Of a stretch of DNA of 64,000 bases, positions 44,907 to 53,616 are shown one piece after another. Both the position numbers and the translations under genes were made by a program. Source of the DNA: JAEUWI01 sp942492815 (GTDB lineage Bacteria > Hydrogenedentota > Hydrogenedentia > Hydrogenedentales > JAEUWI01). Each line of letters begins with the position of its first letter. The first letter of the stretch is position 1. The notes under the pieces were generated by a model, which worked only from the letters and a program-made list of their open reading frames with translations, ran no database searches and was not told the DNA's origin. The stretch is taken from positions 1,364,001 through 1,428,000 of the forward strand of contig OW818658.1 in assembly GCA_942492815.1 (NCBI GenBank), in the 5' to 3' direction.

Positions 44907-45653
44907 ATGGACGGACCACGTTCAGAGACGACACCCGAGACCTTCCACTTTGACGTGGATGTTGCGACGCTGGCATTGACCAGCGACCTGGTCGCCCGGG
45001 GAATGGGGTATTCGGGCGGCGTGGAATCCACCCATTTCGGGGAAGATCTCGATCGCCTGGTAGACGCGGCCCACACCCATGCCCGGATCCAGGGCGGTTT
45101 CCGTGTTTTTCCGCCCGAGAAGGTCCTTCTCGAACACGAGGGGTTTCGCGTCCAAGACCACTTTTTCGAAACCGGGCGCGTTATCGCCCGTCCGCTGCAG
45201 GGGGCAGGAACCCTCGCGTTCTTTGTCGTCACGGCGGGCAAGGGAATGACCGACTGGTCCCAGAAACTCATGGGTGAGGGCGATTGCCTTCAGGCCTACT
45301 TTGTGGATGCGCTCGGTTCGGAGCTGGTGGAAAAAGCGGCGGACTGGGTGGAAGAGCGCATCATCGAGTGGGCCCGGAAACGGGGCCGGGGTACGACGAA
45401 TCGTTACAGCCCCGGCTATTGCGGCTGGAGCGTCTCGGAGCAGCACAAGCTCTTCTCCCTCCTGCCGCCAGACTTCTGCGGTATCACGCTCACGGAATCG
45501 GCACTCATGCAACCGGAGAAGTCGGTAAGTGGTGTCATCGGTATCGGCGGCGCGGTGACGAAGGAGGCCTACGGGTGCAAAATTTGCACCATGGAAGACT
45601 GCTTCCGCCGCTCGATAGACCGTACTCCGGGCGAGGAAATGACGCCCGCTTGA
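44907..45653 (+). CDS. MetH-type reactivation-domain protein
   Basis: This 248-residue protein has the C-terminal cobalamin-dependent methionine synthase activation fold. Key stretches are RYSPGYCGWSVSEQHKLFSL, CGITLTESALMQPEKSVSG and a Cys cluster CKICTMEDC near the end. Such domains bind SAM and help re-methylate an oxidised corrinoid. As a free-standing protein next to a corrinoid protein it likely rescues that protein. It starts 27 bp after the corrinoid gene. Confidence 0.88.
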   Translation: MDGPRSETTPETFHFDVDVATLALTSDLVARGMGYSGGVESTHFGEDLDRLVDAAHTHARIQGGFRVFPPEKVLLEHEGFRVQDHFFETGRVIARPLQGAGTLAFFVVTAGKGMTDWSQKLMGEGDCLQAYFVDALGSELVEKAADWVEERIIEWARKRGRGTTNRYSPGYCGWSVSEQHKLFSLLPPDFCGITLTESALMQPEKSVSGVIGIGGAVTKEAYGCKICTMEDCFRRSIDRTPGEEMTPA

Positions 45654-45814
45654 AGCTGATTATGTACCACAGTTGACAACGCGGGGGGGGGTAGTCGTTG
45701 CTGCCGAGGTCTCTCGGGGCGTCACAGACACAAAGAATACAATCACGTGCTCCACGAGGCTGATTGTGACCGCTGTGGGGCGAGTCGTGTGGAACGAAGA
45801 TAAAGGAGAGTGCC

Positions 45815-46351
45815 ATGAAATGGAAATATGAAGACGGCGCATGGAATCCCTATCTCGCCGGAGCGCTGGTCGGTCTGCTGGCGATTGTGTCGGCCGTGGC
45901 CACGACCTATGTGATACCGAAGACACAGCTTCTCGGGGCATCCACCACCTTCGTACGCGCCGCCGGCCTCACGGAGATGTGCGTGGTACCGGACCACGTC
46001 AGTGCGAACGCCTATTTCACCAAAGAGAAAGTGAAAGTGGACTGGCAGTTCATGTTTGTTGTAGGCATCTTTCTGGGGGCGCTCGTCTCTTCGCTTACCA
46101 GCGCCAGTTTCAAATTGGAAAGTGTCCCGCCGACGTGGAAGGCGCGTTTTGGCGACTCCATCGGCAAACGTGCTTTGGGCGCCCTTGGCGGGGGTGCCGT
46201 CGCCATGTTCGGCGCGCGCCTCGCGGACGGCTGCCCCAGCGGCCATGGGTTGAGTGGTTTGATGCAATTGTCGGTCAGCGGCTTGGTCGCGATGGCCATG
46301 TTCTTTGGCGCGGGGGCTCTCGTAGCCCATTTCATCTACAAGGAATCCTGA
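45815..46351 (+). CDS. YeeE/YedE family transporter half, N-terminal type
   Basis: This 178-residue membrane protein has four or five hydrophobic segments and the signature GARLADGCPSGHGLSG with a Cys typical of YeeE/YedE thiosulfate- or sulfur-compound transporters. It is about half the size of single-chain members and is followed at once by the other half. The ATG at 45815 follows AAGGAG. Transported species (thiosulfate or related) is family-based. Confidence 0.9.
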   Translation: MKWKYEDGAWNPYLAGALVGLLAIVSAVATTYVIPKTQLLGASTTFVRAAGLTEMCVVPDHVSANAYFTKEKVKVDWQFMFVVGIFLGALVSSLTSASFKLESVPPTWKARFGDSIGKRALGALGGGAVAMFGARLADGCPSGHGLSGLMQLSVSGLVAMAMFFGAGALVAHFIYKES

Positions 46352-46352
46352 C

Positions 46353-46880
46353 ATGGGCGTGCTATTACTCGGACTTATCACGGGCGTCATCTTTGGCGTT
46401 CTACTGCAGAAGGGCCGCGTACTCCGCTTTGAGAAGCAAGTGGGCGCCATGCTCCTGAAAGACATGACCATCCTCAAGTTCATGATGTCCGCGATTTTGG
46501 TCGGGCTGGTCGGGCTCTACGCGCTGTCGGATATGGGTATCATCACCCTGAGTCACAAAGCCATGAACGTCGGCGGTGTCGTTCTGGGTGGCCTGCTCTT
46601 CGGCGCGGGCTGGGCCGTCATGGGGTATTGTCCCGGAACCTCCGTCGGCGCGTTGGCCGAGGGACGCTGGCACGCGATCTTTGCGGTGCTGGGTATGCTT
46701 ATCGGTGCTGCCGTGTACGCCGAAGTGTACCCGGTAATGCTGACGTCGGTCCTGGCCTGGAAAGACTTTGGCAAGGTCGGCATTTCGGAGTCCCTCGGCG
46801 TTTCACATTGGGTGGTCATTCCCATTTTCGTAGCGGGAACGCTGGCGATGTTCGCGTGGTTTGAGAAGAAGAAACTATAG
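46353..46880 (+). CDS. YeeE/YedE family transporter half, C-terminal type
   Basis: This 175-residue membrane protein has the partner signature MGYCPGTSVGALAEGR, the second conserved-Cys motif of the family. It starts one base after the stop of the first half, so the two are probably made together and assemble into one transporter. Its neighbours upstream are corrinoid methyl-transfer genes, but no link is shown. Confidence 0.9.
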   Translation: MGVLLLGLITGVIFGVLLQKGRVLRFEKQVGAMLLKDMTILKFMMSAILVGLVGLYALSDMGIITLSHKAMNVGGVVLGGLLFGAGWAVMGYCPGTSVGALAEGRWHAIFAVLGMLIGAAVYAEVYPVMLTSVLAWKDFGKVGISESLGVSHWVVIPIFVAGTLAMFAWFEKKKL

Positions 46881-46944
46881 TACAGGAATTGCGCCAGCCA
46901 TCGAATCCACTTGGGGCAGCCTCCGGCCGCAACCAAACGTTTTA

Positions 46945-47080
46945 CCACGAAGGCCACGAAGAGCACGAAGAAGAAAACGGGAAGAAAGCGTTCTGCGACC
47001 ATGCCTCCGCCCAGTAATCATGGTATGGTCAGAATGAGCTTGCGTCCCAACCTTCTTTGCGCCCTGGCGCCTTTGCGTGC
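46945..47080. repeat. 136-bp element with 9-nt-phased CACGAAG ends
   Basis: The left end carries ACCACGAAG-GCCACGAAG-AGCACGAAG. The middle is purine-rich then mixed, and the right end reads CTTTGCGCCCTGGCGCCTTT then GCGTGC. Same plan as 34825-34962. Confidence 0.7.
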
Positions 47081-47134
47081 GAAAATTCCGAAAACAGCGT
47101 TGCAGGCGTGTTCAAGAGCGGATAGGAGAGACGT

Positions 47135-48712
47135 ATGCGTGCAGGTTTCAGAATTTTCGGTCCGCTTCTGCGGGGCGCGGTGGTGTCCTGCTGTCTAATG
47201 GTCGGCGCAAGCGCGGAGGACGTGGGAGGGGCCGCACGCCCAGCTTTTTCTCCTGCAATCGGCGAACGCCAGTTGTTCCTGGATGATGGGGGCATCGCGG
47301 CCACCGAAAACCTTTCGCGCACGATGCACACGCCCGTGAAACGGGGTGCCGTGATCCGGCCCACGCCGCCCGACGAAACTTCGCTCCAAACCCGGAGCGC
47401 GCCAGCATGGGACCCGGCGGCGAAGGTCTACAAGATCTGGATGCTGGCCTCGCGTACGGACGGGAGCAGCGGAACGGCCTATGCCGAGAGCGCCGACGGG
47501 CTACACTGGACAAAACCCGCCTTGCGACAGAAGGAAGTGCGGGGTTCGCTGGAGAATAACCTGGTGACGCCCGATCCCGCACGGGAGTGGCCGGCGAATG
47601 CCATCGAGAATGCAGTCTATGATCCCGATGACCCGGATCCTGCCCGGCGCTTCAAGGGCTTCGCCAATTGCTATGACCGCGAGCCGATGGTGAGTCCCGA
47701 TGGCATCCACTGGACGCTGCTGGATGTTCCGAAACTGAAATCGAGCGATGAGTCCAACCTCAGCTACGATGCCCGGACGCGCACCTTCATTGCGACGTTG
47801 AAATCCTGGGGGCCCCACGGGCGTTCCCACGTCATAACGACCAGCCAGGATTTCGAAACCTGGACTGAGCCGGTATTGACTTTTCACGCGGACGATCTCG
47901 ATCAGGAGATCGGCCGAAAGAACATTGCGGCGCGCTTTGCCGATCCCGCGTTGCAGCAGCCTTCTCACAATATCCCGGAAACCTACAACGTGGACGTGTA
48001 CAACGTCTCCGTGTTCCGCTATGAGGGGCTTTATATTGCCATGCCGTCCTTCTACCATCAGACCGGCAAGGTCCCGAAGGACTGGCCGGGCTTCGATGAC
48101 CCGCGTATCCCGCCGGACATGGTAAAGGGCTACAAGGAAAGCGGAGACTGGAGCGGCTTCCACCAAGTGCAATTGATGTGCAGCCGTGACCTGAAGGACT
48201 GGCAACGTCTCGGGGATCGGAAACCTTTCATAGACTCTTCCAAGTTGGACAGCGGGGCCTATGATCTGGCCTGCGTACTGCCTCCCTCATTTCCTGTCGT
48301 GCGCGGGGACGAACTCTGGTTCTACTACACCGGCGGAATGAACTACGGACTCGCCTTGAACAAGGGCGTGGCCTCGGACGCCTTTGCGGTCTGCCTCGCG
48401 GTGCTCCGTCGTGATGGCTTCATTTCGCTCGACGCGGGAGACATGCCCGGGACCGTTACGACGCAACCATTCACGATGCCGGAGGGCGCATTACGGGTGA
48501 ATGTGGATGCCTACGGCGGCGAGCTTCGGGCCGAAGTGTTGGCGGATGGGGGAGAGGTTCTGGCCGTGTCGGAAGTGATTTCAGGGGACCATCCGCAGGC
48601 CGAACTGGACTGGGAGCGTGGGGCGCTTGATACGCTCCGGGGAAAAGAAATAAGTCTGCGCTTCACCTTGAGGAAGGGTAGCTTCTACGCATGGTGGTTC
48701 GGCGAAGAGTAG
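47135..48712 (+). CDS. Exported beta-propeller glycosidase-like protein
   Basis: This 525-residue protein has a signal peptide and repeated short motifs of the five-bladed propeller kind (GTAYAESADGLHWTKP, PMVSPDGIHWTLL, VITTSQDFETWTE, LMCSRDLKDWQRLGDRKPF) found in GH32/43-like hydrolases and their relatives. The exact family and substrate are not known. The start at 47135 follows AGGAGAG. Confidence 0.78.
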   Translation: MRAGFRIFGPLLRGAVVSCCLMVGASAEDVGGAARPAFSPAIGERQLFLDDGGIAATENLSRTMHTPVKRGAVIRPTPPDETSLQTRSAPAWDPAAKVYKIWMLASRTDGSSGTAYAESADGLHWTKPALRQKEVRGSLENNLVTPDPAREWPANAIENAVYDPDDPDPARRFKGFANCYDREPMVSPDGIHWTLLDVPKLKSSDESNLSYDARTRTFIATLKSWGPHGRSHVITTSQDFETWTEPVLTFHADDLDQEIGRKNIAARFADPALQQPSHNIPETYNVDVYNVSVFRYEGLYIAMPSFYHQTGKVPKDWPGFDDPRIPPDMVKGYKESGDWSGFHQVQLMCSRDLKDWQRLGDRKPFIDSSKLDSGAYDLACVLPPSFPVVRGDELWFYYTGGMNYGLALNKGVASDAFAVCLAVLRRDGFISLDAGDMPGTVTTQPFTMPEGALRVNVDAYGGELRAEVLADGGEVLAVSEVISGDHPQAELDWERGALDTLRGKEISLRFTLRKGSFYAWWFGEE

Positions 48713-49038
48713 CGAGATTGCGGCGCTGCAGGACTTCGGCGGTCGCTCAGTCACCCTTGGTATGCTTCATGATTTTTCGCACGCAAAGGCGCGAAGACGC
48801 AAAGATAAGTGAGAAGTGAGCTCAACGTCGAATTGCCTGGCTCGCAGGGGGAATCACAGGCGCGGGGCGATTTCTTTCCTCCCTCTTCTTCTTCGTGCTC
48901 TTCGTGGCCTTCGTGGTGAAACATTGGGCTGCGGCCTTAGGATCCGGATGAGAAAACATAGTTGGATTGCGGTCGCGGGCGTGTTAAGATCCATACATTG
49001 GCAGGTTGGCAGCTAACCTTTCGAAAGGGAATGCCGCC
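48713..49038. other. Repeat-bearing gap before the GH106-like gene
   Basis: This 326-bp gap carries the fourth 9-nt-phased element at 48780-48921 and otherwise nothing recognised. No gene is called. Confidence 0.5.
48780..48921. repeat. 142-bp 9-nt-phased element in inverted orientation
   Basis: This copy has the GCACGCAAAGGCGC end on the left and CTTCGTGCTCTTCGTGGCCT then TCGTGGTG on the right, so it is inverted relative to the copy at 46945-47080. The middle is dissimilar. Confidence 0.7.
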
Positions 49039-52000
49039 ATGCGTGCGCGCTTCATGCTAGTTACGCTGTTACTGACCACCCTGGGGGTACTGGGGAACGC
49101 CATGTCCGAAGACGTCGACGACCTTCGCCCGATCTTTGCCAATCCGCCCCGTGAGTTCACCTCCGGCCCCCTCTGGGTTTGGAACGACATGTTGACCGAG
49201 GAGCAGATCGTTTCCACCCTGGAAGATCTCGCTTCGCAGAATGTCCGGCAGCCCTTTATTCATCCCCGTCCCGGCCTCATGACGCCCTACCTGTCTGAGG
49301 ATTGGTTCCGCCTCTGGAAGAAGGCCCTGGAGACCGCCGAGCGTCTGGATATGAATATCTGGATCTACGACGAGAACTCCTATCCGTCCGGGTTTGCGGG
49401 GGGCTATGTGCCGGAGGCGATGCCGGAGTCTCGGGGACTTGGCCTGACCTTCGAAGAGGTCGCCCCGGCGCCGGCGTGGTCGGACGATATCCTGTCGGCT
49501 TTCCAGATCGCGGGCGATACCGCCACCGACATTACCGCCAAGGTAAAGGTGGGCGAATCCGTCGGCGCGGGAAACGTGCTCGTGGTGCGCATTGAAAAGG
49601 CGAAGGAATCGCCCTGGTTCGGCGGCTGGAGTTATGTGGACCTGCTACACCCCGGTGTGACCGAAAAATTTCTCGAAATCACCATGGGCGCCTACGAGAA
49701 AGAAATCGGCGACCAGTTCGGCAAGCGCATGCCGGGCGTCTTCACCGACGAGCCGCACCTGCGCCCCGGCGGGCAGCTTCACTGGACACCGGACCTGCCG
49801 GAGCAGTTCCTGAAGCGCTGCGGCTACAGCCTGACGGAAAATCTGGCGAGCCTGTCGAAGCCGGTGGGTGATTGGCGCCGAGTGCGCCACGACTACTACC
49901 AGACCCTGCTGGACCTTTTTGTCGAGCGCTGGGCCAAGCCCTACTACGACTACTGCGAATCGAAGGGCATCGAATTTACCGGGCACTACTGGGAGCATGA
50001 GTGGCCCAATTGCGCCTCGGCCCCCGACAACATGGCCATGTACGCCTGGCATCAGCGTCCGGCGATTGACACGCTCTTCAACCAGTACGACGAGGGCGTT
50101 CACGCCCAGTTCGGCAACACACGGGCGGTGCTGGAGCTTTCGAGTGTGGCCAATCAGCTCGGCAAGGAGCGCACCCTGTGCGAGGCCTACGGCGGCGCGG
50201 GCTGGGAGACGCGCTTCGAAGACATGAAGCGCATCGGCGACTGGCTCTATGTGCTGGGTGTCAACACGATGGATGAGCACCTGTCGCGCATCTCCATGCG
50301 CGGTGCGCGCAAGGCCGACTACCCGCCATCGTTTTCCTATCATAGCCCCTGGTGGGAGGCCTACCATGTTCCCGCGACCTACTTCGCACGCCTTTCGGCG
50401 GCCCTGACCCATGGCGAGCAGATCAACGAAATCCTGGTGCTGGAACCGACCACCACGGCGTGGATGTATCAGGGGGAGCCGGCGGACACCCGCGCGGCTC
50501 TGGGCGATGCCTTTCAGGCCCTCGTCGTAAAGCTGGCCCAGGCCCAGGTGGAGTTTGATCTCGGCTGCGAGGACATTATCGCCGATCACGGCGCCGTGAA
50601 CGGAGATCGCTTCGTTGTGGGCGAGCGGGCATACCATACCGTCGTCATTCCGCCACTGCTGGAAAACCTCAACAAGGAAACGGCCGCGCTGCTGGAGAAG
50701 TTTGTTAAGAACGGCGGCGTCGTATACTCCTGTGCGGGTACATCGCCCGGTTACATCGACGGCGCAAAATCCGAAGCGGCCGCGACCCTGGCCGCTGGCT
50801 GGACTGCCGCTTCGGCGGAGTCCCTTGCAAACACGCTGTTGGGCGATGCTGCGATGGTTCAGCGCACCGAAGGCGATCAGGGTATTCTCTACCATCACCG
50901 CCGCCAGATCGAAGGCGGGCAGATGCTCTTCCTGGTCAACAGCAGCCTTGAAGAACCGTCCCGTGGTACTGTGCTCAGCGGTGGCCATGCGGTCCGAGAA
51001 TGGAATCTGGAAACAGGTACGGTCACGCCGTATGCCGCGCAGGGAGACACCGTTAATTTCGAGCTGCCGCCGGCGGGCAGCCTCCTGCTCGAATGGCAGA
51101 CCGATGGCGCCCCTTCGGAGGTGATCACCGCCCAGGTTCCGGGTGACGCTATCGCGCCTACAGGCTCCACGACGGTGGCACGAACCGAGCCCAACGTTCT
51201 CACGGTCGACTTTGTCGATGTGACGGCGGGGGGTGAGACCCTGGTCAATGCGCATTATAGCCGGGCGGCGGAGTTTGCCTTCCAGAAGCACGGCCTTGAT
51301 CACAACCCGTGGGATCACGCGGTTCAGTTCCGGGGAGATCTCGTCAGCAACACCTTCGCGGCGGACAGCGGTTTCACCGCGACCTATCACTTTACCGTGA
51401 AGGGAACTCCACCTGCGGGTTTGCGCGCCGTGGTGGAGAGCACGGCACTGTACGCCATGACCTGCAACGGCCAGGCGGTCGAGGCGATACCCGGGGAATG
51501 GTGGTTTGACAAATCCTTCGGCGTGGTCGATATCAGCACGGCGGTAAAGGAAGGGGAAAATACGCTGGAACTGGTCGCCACGCCCTTTACCATGATGCAT
51601 GAAATTGCTGCGGTCTACGTCTTGGGCGATTTCGCGCTGGAGCCCGCGGCGCGTGGATTCACCATTGCCGCCGCTCGTCCATTGGCCCTTGGCGCATGGA
51701 GCGAGCAGGGAATGCCCCTCTACGGCGACACGGTAGCCTACACCCAGCATTTTGAAGTCGCCGACGCGGCGGCATCCTATCGCGTGGAATTGCCAACGTG
51801 GTACGGCAGTGTGGCGGAGGTCGTTGTCAATGGTACGTCTGCGGGTTACGTGTGGCGTCAGCCCTGGGCCTGCGAAATTCAAGGCCTGATCAAGGCCGGC
51901 GACAATGCCGTTGAGGTGCGCGTGATCGGCACACCCCGCAATACCATGGGCCCCTTCCACGGCAATGCCGCGCCGGGCCTCGCGGGACCCGAGCACTTCC

Positions 52001-52101
52001 GCAGGGCTCCCGAAGCGGGACCGCCCGCCGGAACGGACTACAGCACCGTGGCTTACGGTCTGTTCAGTCCCTTCGCGTTGATACCCATCACCACCGAGTA
52101 A
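49039..52101 (+). CDS. Exported GH106-like glycoside hydrolase
   Basis: This 1020-residue protein has a signal peptide (about 1-22) followed by the pattern of GH106 alpha-L-rhamnosidase-like enzymes: PPREFTSGPLWVWND, WIYDENSYPSGFAGG, VFTDEPHLRPG, GIEFTGHYWEHEWP and GVNTMDEHLSRIS, then beta-sandwich domains. Rhamnose or a related sugar is the likely target. The ATG at 49039 follows GAAAGGGA. A TTG at 49006 would add 11 residues. It is followed 85 bp later by a Gfo/Idh/MocA gene. Confidence 0.85.
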   Translation: MRARFMLVTLLLTTLGVLGNAMSEDVDDLRPIFANPPREFTSGPLWVWNDMLTEEQIVSTLEDLASQNVRQPFIHPRPGLMTPYLSEDWFRLWKKALETAERLDMNIWIYDENSYPSGFAGGYVPEAMPESRGLGLTFEEVAPAPAWSDDILSAFQIAGDTATDITAKVKVGESVGAGNVLVVRIEKAKESPWFGGWSYVDLLHPGVTEKFLEITMGAYEKEIGDQFGKRMPGVFTDEPHLRPGGQLHWTPDLPEQFLKRCGYSLTENLASLSKPVGDWRRVRHDYYQTLLDLFVERWAKPYYDYCESKGIEFTGHYWEHEWPNCASAPDNMAMYAWHQRPAIDTLFNQYDEGVHAQFGNTRAVLELSSVANQLGKERTLCEAYGGAGWETRFEDMKRIGDWLYVLGVNTMDEHLSRISMRGARKADYPPSFSYHSPWWEAYHVPATYFARLSAALTHGEQINEILVLEPTTTAWMYQGEPADTRAALGDAFQALVVKLAQAQVEFDLGCEDIIADHGAVNGDRFVVGERAYHTVVIPPLLENLNKETAALLEKFVKNGGVVYSCAGTSPGYIDGAKSEAAATLAAGWTAASAESLANTLLGDAAMVQRTEGDQGILYHHRRQIEGGQMLFLVNSSLEEPSRGTVLSGGHAVREWNLETGTVTPYAAQGDTVNFELPPAGSLLLEWQTDGAPSEVITAQVPGDAIAPTGSTTVARTEPNVLTVDFVDVTAGGETLVNAHYSRAAEFAFQKHGLDHNPWDHAVQFRGDLVSNTFAADSGFTATYHFTVKGTPPAGLRAVVESTALYAMTCNGQAVEAIPGEWWFDKSFGVVDISTAVKEGENTLELVATPFTMMHEIAAVYVLGDFALEPAARGFTIAAARPLALGAWSEQGMPLYGDTVAYTQHFEVADAAASYRVELPTWYGSVAEVVVNGTSAGYVWRQPWACEIQGLIKAGDNAVEVRVIGTPRNTMGPFHGNAAPGLAGPEHFRRAPEAGPPAGTDYSTVAYGLFSPFALIPITTE

Positions 52102-52186
52102 TCGTCTGCCCTGCATGCCCGTGAACCCGGTGGCTGGCTCTTTCCAGTCACCGGGACCCGCGGGCCAGAATGAGGAGGACCACAAC

Positions 52187-53527
52187 ATGTCACGGGTAAA
52201 TCTGAGCCGGCGCGGCTTCCTGAGGAATGTGAGCCTGGCCACCGCCGTTGCGGGCGTTGGACCATCGGTCAATGTCGCGGGCGCGAATGAACGCGTCGTC
52301 GTGGGATTCATGGGCTGCGGCGGCCGCGGCCAGTTTCTCATGGAAGAATTTGCCCGGCGCGATGACGTGGAGATCCGCTGGCTGACCGACTGCGACGCGA
52401 ACCGGCTCGCGGATGCGGCAAAGAAATTGCAGGAAATCACGGGCAAAGAGGTGAAGACGTCCCACGATTTCCGCCACATGCTGGACGACCCGGAAGTAAA
52501 CGGGGTCGTGGGTGCACTGCCGGACCACTGGCACGCGCTGGCCACGATCCTGGCGTGTCAGGCGGGCAAGGACATGTACGTGGAGAAGCCCACGGCCCAT
52601 AGCATCTGGGAGAGCCAGAAGATGGTCGAGGCCGCGCGTAAGTACAACCGCGTGGTGCAGGTGGGGGCACAGAATCGAAGCAATGACTATGTTTACGCGG
52701 CCTTTGACTACCTGCGCTCCGCAGACTTCGGCGATCTGCATATTGTGCGCGTGCTGAACAGCAAGGAGCGAAGCAATATCGGGCGCCCGGAGGACAGCGA
52801 AGTGCCGGCCGGGGTCGACTACGATATGTGGCTTGGACCCGCGCCGAATCGGCCCTTTAACAAGAATCGATTTCACTATGCGTGGCACTGGTTCTGGGAC
52901 TACTCGGGTGGCGATATCATCAACGACGGCGTGCACCAGATTGACATTGCTCGATGGTTGATCGACCGGGACTATCCGAAGTCGGTATCATCTGCGGGCG
53001 GCCTCCATCATTTTGATGATGCCCAGGAGACACCCGATACCCACAGCGTGATCTGGAACTACGACGGGCTAACGATGGTTTTCGAGCAGGCGAACTGGGC
53101 ACCTTATATGAAAAAGACGCCCCTCGACGTACGCGATCTGGATATTCTGCCCAACTGGCCTTTCAGCGGCACCCGTATCGAGTTCTACGGCACGAAGCAG
53201 ATCATGTATTTCAGTCGGCACGGCGGGGGATGGCAATGCTTCGATGCCGATGGACAGTCCGTGAAGATTCATCACGGGAAATTCAGTCCGTCCAATACGG
53301 CACACATCTCAAACTATATCGACTGCATCCGCTCGCGCCAGCAGCCCACGGCGGACATTGAGACGCTCCACAAATCGACCCTGCTGTGCCTCTACGGGAA
53401 CGCCGCCTATCGCTCGGGCCAGACGTTGACGATCAACCCGGAAACGGAGTACTTCAATGAGGAAGCGGGGAATCAGTACGTGAAGCGCACCTATCGCGAT
53501 CCCTGGGTGGTGCCGGAACAAGTTTGA
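52187..53527 (+). CDS. Tat-exported Gfo/Idh/MocA oxidoreductase 1
   Basis: This 446-residue protein starts with a twin-arginine signal (SRRGFLRNVS). A Rossmann domain (VVVGFMGCGGRGQF), the conserved Glu-Lys-Pro dyad (MYVEKPTAHSIWES) and the C-terminal sheet domain follow. It oxidises or reduces a sugar with a tightly bound NAD(P), probably in the periplasm. The ATG at 52187 follows AGGAGG. It follows the GH106-like gene. Confidence 0.93.
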   Translation: MSRVNLSRRGFLRNVSLATAVAGVGPSVNVAGANERVVVGFMGCGGRGQFLMEEFARRDDVEIRWLTDCDANRLADAAKKLQEITGKEVKTSHDFRHMLDDPEVNGVVGALPDHWHALATILACQAGKDMYVEKPTAHSIWESQKMVEAARKYNRVVQVGAQNRSNDYVYAAFDYLRSADFGDLHIVRVLNSKERSNIGRPEDSEVPAGVDYDMWLGPAPNRPFNKNRFHYAWHWFWDYSGGDIINDGVHQIDIARWLIDRDYPKSVSSAGGLHHFDDAQETPDTHSVIWNYDGLTMVFEQANWAPYMKKTPLDVRDLDILPNWPFSGTRIEFYGTKQIMYFSRHGGGWQCFDADGQSVKIHHGKFSPSNTAHISNYIDCIRSRQQPTADIETLHKSTLLCLYGNAAYRSGQTLTINPETEYFNEEAGNQYVKRTYRDPWVVPEQV

Positions 53528-53569
53528 AAGCGTTGTCCGCCACGCCTGTGCCGCGTCAGAACATGAAAC

Positions 53570-53609
53570 GGGCGCCTGAATCCCTTCTACATACCGGATT
53601 CAGGCGCCC
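53570..53609. terminator. Bidirectional terminator between two convergent Gfo/Idh/MocA genes
   Basis: GGGCGCCTGAATCC pairs with GGATTCAGGCGCCC (14 bp) around a 12-nt loop. It ends 7 bp before the stop codon of the opposing gene. The T-tract is weak (TTCAGGTTT on the plus strand). Confidence 0.7.
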
Positions 53610-53616
53610 TTCAGGT

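Noticed and set aside
49645..52545. Long minus-strand open frame opposite the GH106-like gene
   Set aside because: Antisense shadow. The plus-strand gene has a signal peptide and GH106-like motifs.
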